Shown here in pieces: positions 1-6,459 of a stretch of DNA of 16,128 nucleotides (its first letter is position 1; each line of letters opens with the position of its first letter). Source of the DNA: Clostridiaceae bacterium (GTDB lineage: Bacteria > Bacillota > Clostridia > Oscillospirales > Acutalibacteraceae); NCBI GenBank assembly GCA_016292575.1, contig JAEDIH010000029.1:1-16128 (forward strand), given 5' to 3'. A model generated the notes under the pieces. That model was not told the DNA's origin. It did no database searches and saw only the letters and a program-made list of their open reading frames with translations. Position numbers and translations under genes: made by a program.

Positions 1-62
1 CCGGTTGGTTTTTTACTTCTTAGAGGCTTCGCTTAGTGCGACAGCCCCTTTTTTGAAAATCA
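1..62 (+). promoter_or_regulatory. Structured 5' leader of the yjdF-family gene, possibly the 3' part of a yjdF riboswitch (cut by window start)
   Basis: A compact nested hairpin lies just upstream of the gene: GGCT (25-28) pairs with AGCC (43-46), and inside it CGC (30-32) pairs with GCG (38-40) around a TTAGT loop. The following CCCCTTTTTT run could pair imperfectly with the AAGGAGAAAAG ribosome site at 73-83, a layout that would allow translational control. Genes of this family in Bacillota are often preceded by the yjdF RNA, which binds aza-aromatic compounds. The assignment rests on the downstream gene and on structure; I could not check the conserved core, and the 5' part lies outside the window. 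Confidence 0.45.
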
Positions 63-85
63 GGATATTCACAAGGAGAAAAGTC

Positions 86-508
86 ATGGCTGTTCTTGTC
101 AGAACACAAATTACAGTTTTATTTGAAGACCCGTTCTGGGTTGCTTTATATGAACGTGAAAGCGGCGAAAAGTATGAGGTCTGCAAAATTACTTTCGGCG
201 CGGAGCCGAAGGATTATGAAGTTTATGAGTTCCTTTTGAGGAATCATAAGAAGCTGCCTTTCAGTCCGGCTGTTGCGGCTTGCAGCTTTGAAGAAAAAAG
301 AATAAGTCCCAAGCGCAGGCAGAGGGAAGCCAAAAAGGTAACTGAGCAAAACGGGATTGGAACAAAGGCTCAGCAGGCGCTGAAGCTTCAGCACGAACAG
401 AACAAGATTGAACGAAAAGCGCGCACAAAAGAGATGAAGGAAGCGGAAAAAAAGCTTCGCTTTGAGCAAAAGCAGCAAAAGAAAAAGCAAAAGCACAACG
501 GACACTGA
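86..508 (+). CDS. yjdF: YjdF family (DUF2992) protein
   Basis: This 140-residue protein matches the YjdF/DUF2992 family. Residues 1-65 form a beta-rich domain with the pattern of aromatic residues and the FGAEPKDYE segment typical of the family, ending in a LPFSPAV-like stretch. The C-terminal half (about residues 75-140) is a Lys/Gln/Glu-rich basic helix with no hydrophobic segment, so the protein should be cytoplasmic and may bind nucleic acid. The biochemical function of the family is unknown; its link to a riboswitch for aza-aromatics suggests a role in handling toxic heteroaromatic compounds. The ATG at 86 is preferred over upstream in-frame codons because AAGGAGAAAAG lies just before it and the family domain begins there. 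It appears monocistronic, with a hairpin at 590-621 downstream. Confidence 0.82.
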   Translation: MAVLVRTQITVLFEDPFWVALYERESGEKYEVCKITFGAEPKDYEVYEFLLRNHKKLPFSPAVAACSFEEKRISPKRRQREAKKVTEQNGIGTKAQQALKLQHEQNKIERKARTKEMKEAEKKLRFEQKQQKKKQKHNGH

Positions 509-589
509 AAGAGCCTTTTATTTATCCCTTGCGGCTCCCAAAAAAAGCTTTTAAAGCTGAAACGGGTTTAAAACGAATACTTATAAACA

Positions 590-632
590 CGCCTTGGCCT
601 CTCTGCCCCGAGAACAAGGCGCATTTTGTATA
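590..632 (+). terminator. Probable terminator after the yjdF-family gene
   Basis: CGCCTTG (590-596) pairs with CAAGGCG (615-621), with a second helix TCTC (600-603)/GAGA (610-613) inside, followed by CATTTTGTATATT. The T-tract is weak and the hairpin lies about 80 nt after the stop codon, so termination is likely but not certain. Confidence 0.5.
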
Positions 633-767
633 TTATTAAGAAAAAATCAATAATTTATGAATTTTTTTCCAAAAATTCTATGTTTTTTTAAGGTTCGTTT
701 AAGGTTGTGCTAATACCATTTTTTTAACTTAAAGTAATTGCCGAAAAATTGGAAGTTTTGCCGTTAA

Positions 768-795
768 TTGACAGATTTTCGTCAGGTTGCATAAT
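768..795 (+). promoter_or_regulatory. Promoter for the small-gene pair
   Basis: A perfect -35 TTGACA (768-773) is followed after 16 bp by CATAAT (790-795), one mismatch from the sigma-A -10 consensus. Transcription would start near 802, giving a leader of about 130 nt before the first small gene. Confidence 0.6.
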
Positions 796-930
796 TTATT
801 TTTGTTTACATTTCTCATTTGGCATTAAAGATTGTGCGATATGACAAAAACAACTGTTGGTTGTTGCGCTTTACATCCTGTTTGTCCGGCGCTTGCTGAT
901 AAGGAATTTTTATGCGAAAGGTGATTAAGT

Positions 931-1056
931 ATGGAAATTATCAAAAAGCTTGTTAATTTTTTTGCAACAGGTCTCAATGACTTTGACTTCGTGAGGGCTT
1001 TTAACAGAATTGTTGATTTCTTCAAGATTTTTGTACCCGCTGAAGCAGCAAAATAA
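931..1056 (+). CDS. Small amphipathic protein, 41 aa, paralogue of the next gene
   Basis: I do not recognise this gene, but it looks real. It encodes 41 residues from an ATG preceded by AAAGGTGAT (917-925), a good match to the anti-Shine-Dalgarno sequence, with a 5-nt spacer. The protein starts MEIIKKLVNFF, continues with GLNDFDFV and ends with NRIVDFFKIF and PAEAAK. It has no signal peptide and its helices are amphipathic, with Phe/Ile/Val on one face and Lys/Asp on the other; net charge is about +1. It aligns without gaps over its length with the 49-residue product of 1171-1320, sharing about 15 of 41 positions, including GLN, DFV and the I-V-x-F-F-K motif. Such conservation at the amino-acid level argues for a translated gene. 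Candidate roles are a membrane-surface peptide, a partner of the neighbouring exported enzymes, or a PSM-like peptide; none is shown. Confidence 0.72.
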   Translation: MEIIKKLVNFFATGLNDFDFVRAFNRIVDFFKIFVPAEAAK

Positions 1057-1152
1057 TCGCGGCCTGATTGCCGTAAAACCCTGAGGCGTCTGCCTCGGGG
1101 AAGATTTTAAAGTCGTACCTGCTCCGGGTACGGCGCAAACAGATTAACAGAA
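1057..1152 (+). other. Run of three hairpins between the two small genes
   Basis: Immediately after the first stop codon, CGGC (1060-1063) pairs with GCCG (1070-1073). Next comes a 9-bp stem, CCCTGAGGC (1079-1087) with GCCTCGGGG (1092-1100), closed by a GTCT loop. A third stem follows, CGTACCT (1114-1120) with GGGTACG (1126-1132). None is followed by a clear T-run, so they look like processing or stability elements, or attenuators that set different expression of the two genes, more than full terminators. Confidence 0.6.
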
Positions 1153-1170
1153 AGAAAAAGGTGATTAACT

Positions 1171-1320
1171 ATGTCAACTATCAAAGAATTCATTGAATAC
1201 TTCCTTGACGGTCTCAACAAGACTGACTTTGTTAAGCTTCTTGACAATATTGTTGCTTTCTTTAAGAAGTATTTTTGCAAGGACGAGCCCGTTGCTGATA
1301 CAACAACCTCACAGGCTTAA
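1171..1320 (+). CDS. Small amphipathic protein, 49 aa, paralogue of the preceding gene
   Basis: This is the second member of the small-gene pair. The ATG follows AAAAAGGTGATTAACT, almost the same ribosome site as the first gene (AAAGGTGATTAAGT), so the duplication includes the translation signal. The product begins MSTIKEFIEYFLDGLN, has the shared TDFVKLLDNIVAFFKKYF segment, and ends in a polar, Thr-rich tail (DTTTSQA) after a single Cys at residue 36. No signal peptide or full transmembrane segment is present; the middle should form one or two amphipathic helices. Net charge is about -2. It is followed by a strong terminator, so the pair forms one transcription unit distinct from the hydrolase downstream. 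Function unknown. Confidence 0.75.
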   Translation: MSTIKEFIEYFLDGLNKTDFVKLLDNIVAFFKKYFCKDEPVADTTTSQA

Positions 1321-1336
1321 CAGTTCTTATAATTTT

Positions 1337-1380
1337 AGTCTGCCGCATTCATTGCAGAGTGCGGCAGACTTTTTGTATTT
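1337..1380 (+). terminator. Strong intrinsic terminator closing the small-gene unit
   Basis: AGTCTGCCGCA (1337-1347) pairs perfectly with TGCGGCAGACT (1360-1370), with three more possible pairs inside, followed by TTTTGTATTT. Confidence 0.92.
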
Positions 1381-1435
1381 TATATTTCAAATCTCTTAAA
1401 AAATATAATTATGCATATAAAATTGTAATGCACCC

Positions 1436-1464
1436 TTGAACTTGTGTTCATACTATGTTAAAAT
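1436..1464 (+). promoter_or_regulatory. Promoter of the LCAT-like hydrolase gene
   Basis: TTGAAC (1436-1441), a 17-bp spacer and TAAAAT (1459-1464) with an extended -10 TG (1456-1457). It sits between the upstream terminator and the ribosome site at 1491-1497, so this gene is probably transcribed on its own. Confidence 0.62.
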
Positions 1465-1505
1465 TATGCAAGTATCCGAATTTAAACAAAAAAGGAGATG
1501 CTTTC

Positions 1506-3158
1506 ATGAAAAGAAAAATGAAATCTTTATTGACGCTTGTTCTGTCTGTTTTGCTGATTTTTTCTGCAATTATCCCGGCTTTTGCGGCGGTCGGAACAAC
1601 GGGAAGCCGGGTTCCGGTAGTTATGATAGGCGGCGACGGGGATCTCTTGGCTGACAAGGACGGCAACTATCTTTCAAGATGGTCAGACGTTTTCAGCAAT
1701 CTTTCGGAAAAGAGCGAGGATGAGAGCGGAAGCAAGGAGATTTATAAATCCGTTGCAAATGTTCTGCTCCCGTTCCTTATTGACGGACTTCTTACCGGAA
1801 ATTATGAGCCCTATTACGAAAACCTCCAAAAGGAAGTTTCCGAAATGTTCGGTGAACTTCTTCTTGACGAAAACGGAGAGGTGGCAAACGGTTCCGGTCT
1901 TGCCGAAAGAAGAATAAAATCAATGGAAAGCGATCTGAAGCGCGATTCAAAAAGAGGAAAAGGCTATTATGGCATCAGTGATTATCAGTTCTATTATGAC
2001 TGGAGACTCGACCCGCTGGAAACGGCGGATAAGCTTCATGAGTTTATCGAAGGCGTAAAAAAGATTACCGGCGCTCCCAAGGTTGCAATCATTGCACGCT
2101 GCCTCGGAACTGTTATTGCAACGACATATGTTGCAAAATACGGAACGGACAGCGTTTACGGAATCAGCTTTGACGGCACGGTTTCAAACGGCGGAGAGAT
2201 TCTGAGCGAGCCGATAAGCGGAAAATTTAAGCTTGACGGCAACGCCATCAACCGTTTTATCATTGACGGAAGAGCGGTCAATAGTTTTTACGTTGACGAG
2301 TTTGTTAACCAGACTATTGATCTTTTGCAAACGGCAGGCGTTTTTGACACTGTTGCAGGAATAACAAAAGAAACAATCTATTATGTTGTTGTCAAGGGAG
2401 TCACCAGTGCGCTCTCGCTTTCAACATTCTGCACATGGCCGGCGTTCTGGAGTCTTGTTACCGAGGAGGATTTTGACAATGCAATGGAATATGTTTTCGG
2501 CAAGGAGGGCAGCGAAAAGCGCGTAACCTATGCCGGTCTTATTGAAAAAATCAATAATTACGATTCGCTCGTAAGAAAGCATATCCCCGAAATTATGAAT
2601 AAAATCAATGACAACGCAAATCTTGCAATCTTTTCAAAGTACGGCTTGCAGATTACCCCTGTCATTGAATCGAGGAATACCGTTGGCGATCAGTATGCGT
2701 CAGTCAAAAGATCCTCCTTCGGCGCAACAACGTCCGATATTTATTCAACCCTTTCCGACGAATATATCGCACAGCGTGTAAGCGAGGGCAAGGGCAGGTA
2801 TATCTCTCCTGACAGGCAGGTGGACGCTTCAACCTGTATGTTCCCCGATCAGACATGGTTCATCAAGGGTGCGGATCACGGATACTGGACGGATATTGAA
2901 GACGCCGTTATGTATACGGCGGCAACGGCGAACCATCAGCTCACCGTTGACGAGACTGATTGCACACAGTTTGTTGTTTTTGATAACGAAACTGACTCCT
3001 TTGCTCCGATGACCGAGGAAAATTGCAACAATTATAACTGGGAGGCAAACAAGGAGCACGACCTCCCCTCCTCAAAGGCGAGCAGACTTCTGCTGTTCCT
3101 CACGTCTTTGTTCAAGTGGCTCAAAGGTCTCGGAGAAATGCTCAGAAACAAAAAATAA
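1506..3158 (+). CDS. Exported LCAT-like alpha/beta hydrolase with Cys at the nucleophile position
   Basis: The 550-residue protein has a signal peptide (basic MKRKMK, hydrophobic core, cleavage likely after AFA at residue 27). The mature part resembles the lecithin:cholesterol acyltransferase/phospholipase family: an early VPVVMIGGDGD strand-loop, a YDWRLDP motif, and the nucleophile elbow AIIARCLGTVIA. In this family the elbow is normally AHSxGG; here Cys199 stands where Ser is expected. His458 in KGADHGYW is the likely catalytic His; I could not place the acid. Substrate unknown, but phospholipid or acyl-ester hydrolysis or acyl transfer is the family theme. The C-terminus is an amphipathic helix (LLFLTSLFKWLKGLGEML) with a basic end, possibly a membrane anchor. 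The start is set by AAAGGAG at 1491-1497; an upstream in-frame ATG at 1455 overlaps the promoter. Confidence 0.75.
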   Translation: MKRKMKSLLTLVLSVLLIFSAIIPAFAAVGTTGSRVPVVMIGGDGDLLADKDGNYLSRWSDVFSNLSEKSEDESGSKEIYKSVANVLLPFLIDGLLTGNYEPYYENLQKEVSEMFGELLLDENGEVANGSGLAERRIKSMESDLKRDSKRGKGYYGISDYQFYYDWRLDPLETADKLHEFIEGVKKITGAPKVAIIARCLGTVIATTYVAKYGTDSVYGISFDGTVSNGGEILSEPISGKFKLDGNAINRFIIDGRAVNSFYVDEFVNQTIDLLQTAGVFDTVAGITKETIYYVVVKGVTSALSLSTFCTWPAFWSLVTEEDFDNAMEYVFGKEGSEKRVTYAGLIEKINNYDSLVRKHIPEIMNKINDNANLAIFSKYGLQITPVIESRNTVGDQYASVKRSSFGATTSDIYSTLSDEYIAQRVSEGKGRYISPDRQVDASTCMFPDQTWFIKGADHGYWTDIEDAVMYTAATANHQLTVDETDCTQFVVFDNETDSFAPMTEENCNNYNWEANKEHDLPSSKASRLLLFLTSLFKWLKGLGEMLRNKK

Positions 3159-3186
3159 TCTTTCGCCCGAATCTTCTCTTTACCTG

Positions 3187-3215
3187 TTGCTAAAAATGTT
3201 TAGATATGCTAAATT
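3187..3215 (+). promoter_or_regulatory. Possible promoter of the ceramidase-like gene
   Basis: TTGCTA (3187-3192), a 17-bp spacer and TAAATT (3210-3215) with an extended -10 TG (3207-3208). No terminator is evident between 3158 and here, so readthrough from the upstream gene is also possible. Confidence 0.45.
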
Positions 3216-3259
3216 TAAGATAGACGCTGAGCGTAATTTTACAACAAGGAGAAAAAGTG

Positions 3260-4897
3260 ATGAAAAACTTCAAAAAAGCAGTGGCTCTGCTTCTTGCCGT
3301 GCTGCTGCTCTCATCGTGCCTTGCTGCTCCGGCATATGCAGGCAAAATTGATCCCGGCAGCGGCGCGGCAGACAAGTTCAAAAGCTATTTATACATGGCG
3401 CTTGACAAGCTCGTTTCCACCCTGGTTTCCGTGCTTAACCGTGTGATACCCGGACTTGAAAAAAACTGGTCGGCTCTTGATTCGCTAAAACCATCGGAGA
3501 ATTTTTATCCCGGGGAGTCAGGCTTTGACACTGAGGTAGGAAAGGACGCAGAATGGAGCGCGGGCTATGCCTCGGATACGCTTCTTAGCGGTCTTGAAAA
3601 AAAGGGCGACGTTTATCTTTTCAACGGCAAAAAGGTTTACATGGCAGGCTCGCTTGAGCCGGTCAAAGGCAGACAGCCGACCGATGTTATTGACGATCAG
3701 CGCGTTTGTACCTATGCCCTCTCCGACGGAACGGGCGGAACGGTTGTTCATGCGGTTATTGACGGCTACGGCATCGCCTCGGGCGATGTGCTTGAAATCC
3801 GAAGCCGCCTTGCAGACTTCGCAAGGGAAAACGGCATTATTTCAATCAATGTTTCCGTTCTTCATCAGCATTCGTGCATTGACATTCTCGGAATGGGCGC
3901 TCCGTTGGTTGCGGCAGTTGCGTTGAATCCGTTCATGAGCCTTTCCGGCGCGGACAGAGAGAACTTTGTCGGCGGAAAGACTCCGGAATTCATGGAAAAT
4001 CTTTATTCAACCGTCGCCTCAACCGTTACCGAAGCTGTTAAGGATATGAAAACCGGTTCGCTCTATTACGGCAGTGCTGACGTTTCGGAGTATATCTATG
4101 ATAAACGCGACCCCAAGGTTTTTGACCCGGAAATCCACAGACTGCGCTTTGTTCCCGATGATGAAAGCGAGAATGAGCTTTGGATTTGCGAAGGCGGAAT
4201 TCACGCCGTCGGCGCAGGAATTTCCTCCTCGCGCATATGCAGCGACTATCCCTATTATCTCAGAGAAACGGTTAAGGAGCAGACGGGCGCGGACGTTGTT
4301 TACGTTCAGGGCGCGGAGCTTGCCGTTACTGCTGACTACGGGAATGTTGAGTATGACGATTCGGTTCCCGGAGACAAGGTCAGAGCAATGGGCAAAAAGC
4401 TTGCGGAAAGGATTATTTCAATCAATAATGATTATCCTTTGCAGCCCGTTCTTAACATTGCAATGAGGAATGTTTATGTCAAGGCTACGAACGAAATCCT
4501 CAAGCTTGCCGCAAGAGAGGGACTTATCAGCACAACCATTGCAAGGAAAGGCTCGGATTATTATGTTGTGACCGAGCTTGGCTATATGGAGCTTGGCAAC
4601 AGACTCGGCGTTATTATTGTTCCCGGTGAAATTTCGCCGGAGCTTCTCTGGGGCGGCGTTATTGAAAAGGACAAGACCTGGACGGGCAAAAGCTGGGACT
4701 ATGCGCCCTTTGAAAAAACGGCCGGAATTGACAAACTCCTTTGCTTCGGCCTTGCCAACGACCAGATCGGCTACATTCTTCCCGATAACGACTACCGCTC
4801 AATGTTCACCGAGAACGAGGAGATCAACGCGGTGTCATCCGAAGCCGCTTCTACCCTTGCAAAGGCGTTTGAAGCGCTCATCAGCGAAGTAAAGTAA
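3260..4897 (+). CDS. Exported neutral-ceramidase-like zinc hydrolase
   Basis: The 545-residue product resembles neutral/alkaline non-lysosomal ceramidases, zinc amidases that split ceramide into sphingoid base and fatty acid. All four zinc-ligand motifs seem present in order: His202/His204 in LHQHSC (family HTH), His315 in GGIHAVG, Glu457 in VPGEISPE (family PGE), and Tyr505 in GLANDQIGYILP. The segment holding the usual catalytic Ser is poorly conserved (VQGAELAVTAD near residue 350), so activity on ceramide is uncertain. It is shorter than typical bacterial ceramidases (about 650 residues) and probably lacks the C-terminal domain. The signal sequence has both a lipobox-like LLSSC (Cys20) and an AYA site (after residue 26), so lipoprotein or free secreted forms are possible. 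The mature N-terminus holds an amphipathic helix (about residues 37-65). ATG 3260 is chosen over GTG 3257 because of better spacing to AAGGAG (3246-3251). Confidence 0.72.
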   Translation: MKNFKKAVALLLAVLLLSSCLAAPAYAGKIDPGSGAADKFKSYLYMALDKLVSTLVSVLNRVIPGLEKNWSALDSLKPSENFYPGESGFDTEVGKDAEWSAGYASDTLLSGLEKKGDVYLFNGKKVYMAGSLEPVKGRQPTDVIDDQRVCTYALSDGTGGTVVHAVIDGYGIASGDVLEIRSRLADFARENGIISINVSVLHQHSCIDILGMGAPLVAAVALNPFMSLSGADRENFVGGKTPEFMENLYSTVASTVTEAVKDMKTGSLYYGSADVSEYIYDKRDPKVFDPEIHRLRFVPDDESENELWICEGGIHAVGAGISSSRICSDYPYYLRETVKEQTGADVVYVQGAELAVTADYGNVEYDDSVPGDKVRAMGKKLAERIISINNDYPLQPVLNIAMRNVYVKATNEILKLAAREGLISTTIARKGSDYYVVTELGYMELGNRLGVIIVPGEISPELLWGGVIEKDKTWTGKSWDYAPFEKTAGIDKLLCFGLANDQIGYILPDNDYRSMFTENEEINAVSSEAASTLAKAFEALISEVK

Positions 4898-4921
4898 AAA
4901 AACAATAAATCAAATCTATTA

Positions 4922-4960
4922 AAAAAACCGGACTGTCCGAGGTTGGCAGTCCGGTTTTTT
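4922..4960. terminator. Strong bidirectional-type terminator
   Basis: CCGGACTG (4928-4935) pairs with CAGTCCGG (4947-4954); flanking A6 and T6 extend the stem and give a T-tract on either strand. It ends the ceramidase-like gene and insulates the downstream operon. Confidence 0.93.
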
Positions 4961-5067
4961 CAGTGCGCTTTTTCAGTCGGTATTTCACTTTTTTTGTTTG
5001 TGTTTTTTTTATAGCTATATGCCCAATATTTTGATGTAAATTTAATATTAATTATGTAACTTTGCTA

Positions 5068-5096
5068 TTGATTTATAACCCCCTCAAGTATAAAAT
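5068..5096 (+). promoter_or_regulatory. Possible promoter of the O-acetylation operon
   Basis: TTGATT (5068-5073), a 17-bp spacer and TAAAAT (5091-5096) within TATAAAAT, 50 bp before the first gene. The AT-rich stretch 4980-5067 offers weaker alternatives (for example TTGATG 5031 with TATGTA 5053), so the exact start site is open. Confidence 0.45.
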
Positions 5097-5145
5097 CAAG
5101 AGGACGTTAAAAGTACGGAATAAAAAATTAAAGGAGGTATTTCAA

Positions 5146-5946
5146 ATGAAAAAGCTGGTTGCCGCGCTGGTTGTTCTTGTGCTTATAATTGCTTATCCCG
5201 CAACAAATTTTTTCATTTTGAAGTCGAAAAGGTCTGACCTTGAAGCCGATACCTCCGCCGGCGTTTCGGCCCTTGAAGAATACGCCGCAGTTCCCGTTGA
5301 AAAGGCGGACAGGGCGGTTGCCGCCGCGCAGAAAAATCAGGAGGAATTCCGCCGGAATGAGGCTGTGCAGGGGCTTATTGAAGAGCAGATTAAGCTTATT
5401 GAAAAAGGAAAGCTTTCCTACCGTAAGGTTTTTTCGCAGGTATATGTTGCCGGCGATTCCCTCATGGAGGGGCTTGAAGCCTACGGCATACTAAACAGCA
5501 ACCATATTTTTGCAAAGGTCAGCGCAAGCCTTTCCCACCTTGAGTCCGTCATGCCGAAGCTCATTTCCGTGCGTCCGCCGGTGCTCATTCTGCACTACGG
5601 ACTGAACATGATAGGCGACCAGCAGTATCATGTTGACAGCTTTATAAGCACATACACAAAGGATATTAAAAAGCTTCAAAAAAGCCTTCCGGACACGCGC
5701 ATTGTTGTCAGCCTCCTTTTTCCGGTTGATACCTCGGTTGCAACGGCCAACAGGTTCAGGTATGTTTCGCGCTATAACAACCGCCTTGCCCAAATGAGCA
5801 GGGAGCTTGGCGTTGAGTATCTTGACTCCTCAAGCGTTTTTAAGGGTCATGATTTTTACGGTGCGGACGGTATTCACCTTTCATATTCGTTCTATTACGA
5901 CTACTGGCTTAAATTCATTATGAGAGAAATGGAGATCTACGCATGA
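5146..5946 (+). CDS. Membrane-anchored SGNH/GDSL hydrolase of the O-acetylation operon
   Basis: This 266-residue protein has one N-terminal transmembrane segment (about residues 4-24), a charged, probably coiled-coil stalk (about 30-85), and an SGNH hydrolase domain outside the membrane. The family blocks are visible: block I AGDSLMEG with nucleophile Ser105, a YGLNMIG segment with the block III Asn, and block V DGIHLS with Asp241 and His244. SGNH enzymes of this kind act as acetyl-esterases or acetyltransferases on polysaccharides; next to an MBOAT protein the likely role is to place or remove acetyl groups on a surface polymer. AAGGAGG (5131-5137) sets the ATG at 5146. Its stop overlaps the next start (ATGA), indicating translational coupling. 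Confidence 0.83.
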   Translation: MKKLVAALVVLVLIIAYPATNFFILKSKRSDLEADTSAGVSALEEYAAVPVEKADRAVAAAQKNQEEFRRNEAVQGLIEEQIKLIEKGKLSYRKVFSQVYVAGDSLMEGLEAYGILNSNHIFAKVSASLSHLESVMPKLISVRPPVLILHYGLNMIGDQQYHVDSFISTYTKDIKKLQKSLPDTRIVVSLLFPVDTSVATANRFRYVSRYNNRLAQMSRELGVEYLDSSSVFKGHDFYGADGIHLSYSFYYDYWLKFIMREMEIYA

Positions 5947-6413
5947 GCAGGCAACGCTTTTTTGAGATTCTCTGCACGGTGCTTCTTGCCGTATTCATTG
6001 CCTCAATGCTTGCAGGGAACGCCGGTTCTTCAAAAACGGCCGAGCAGGTTTTTGAACCTGTTATGGAACAGGTTGACCTTGAGGTGCTCAAGGTGCGCAA
6101 CGATAAGGTGCTTGTCAAGGAGTTTTCCTTTGGTGAAAAGGACGTTGAAAACGTCATATATATATCGTCTGATTCTGTAATGGAGGTGCGAGAGCTGCTT
6201 TTGGTTGAAGTGAAGAGCACCGATGACGTGCAGAAAATTACCGAGCTTATCCGAAGCCGCGTGGAATCAAAAAAGGCGCTTTTCAAAAACTATGCGCCCG
6301 AGCAGAGCGCGCTTTTGGAAAATTACGTTCTGGTTAAAAAAGGTAAATTCATTCTTTATACCGTTTATGATTCGCCCGAAAAGATTGTTAAAGCTTTTAA
6401 AAAGGCACTGTAA
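5943..6413 (+). CDS. DUF4358 family protein
   Basis: The 156-residue protein has a hydrophobic N-terminal segment (about residues 7-25), then a soluble extracytoplasmic domain matching DUF4358: a short helix, a VYISSD-like strand with LLLVEVKS, and the YAPEQSALLENYVLVKKGKFILY pattern shown in part by NYAPEQSALLENYVL near residues 119-133. No catalytic motif is visible. The family has no known function but recurs beside MBOAT and DHHW genes in Clostridia, so it is probably an accessory part of the acetylation machinery. The start overlaps the SGNH stop by four bases, with GGAG at 5931-5934 inside the upstream gene. A 46-bp gap with its own ribosome site leads to the MBOAT gene. Confidence 0.8.
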   Translation: MSRQRFFEILCTVLLAVFIASMLAGNAGSSKTAEQVFEPVMEQVDLEVLKVRNDKVLVKEFSFGEKDVENVIYISSDSVMEVRELLLVEVKSTDDVQKITELIRSRVESKKALFKNYAPEQSALLENYVLVKKGKFILYTVYDSPEKIVKAFKKAL

Positions 6414-6459
6414 GCAGGCGTTGCGCCTGTTTCAATGTAAAAAATAAAGGAGTTTGCAA

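Larger units (their letters stand above)
509..930. other. Gene-poor intergenic region (422 bp)
   Basis: No convincing coding sequence is seen on either strand. The region holds a GAGCC/GGCTC inverted repeat (511-537) without a T-run, a terminator-like hairpin at 590-621, a very AT-rich stretch (about 622-765), a promoter at 768-795, and a leader of about 130 nt. The leader carries a small hairpin, AACAAC (849-854) with GTTGTT (860-865). The leader is long for a 41-codon gene, so it may contain regulatory RNA, but it matches no riboswitch class I can recognise. Confidence 0.6.

Noticed and set aside
825..1025. Minus-strand ORF of 66 codons opposite the first small gene
   Set aside because: It lacks a ribosome site, starts with a weak codon, and overlaps the plus-strand small gene, which has a paralogue and good translation signals.
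931..1320. Small genes as a leaderless bacteriocin or a type I toxin pair
   Set aside because: There is no immunity, transport or antisense RNA gene nearby, net charges are near neutral or negative, and helices are amphipathic without a full membrane span. Left as unknown function.
1455..1505. N-terminal extension of the LCAT-like hydrolase from the ATG at 1455
   Set aside because: The extension overlaps the promoter -10 and contains the ribosome site of the ATG at 1506, and it would place 17 residues before a normal signal peptide.
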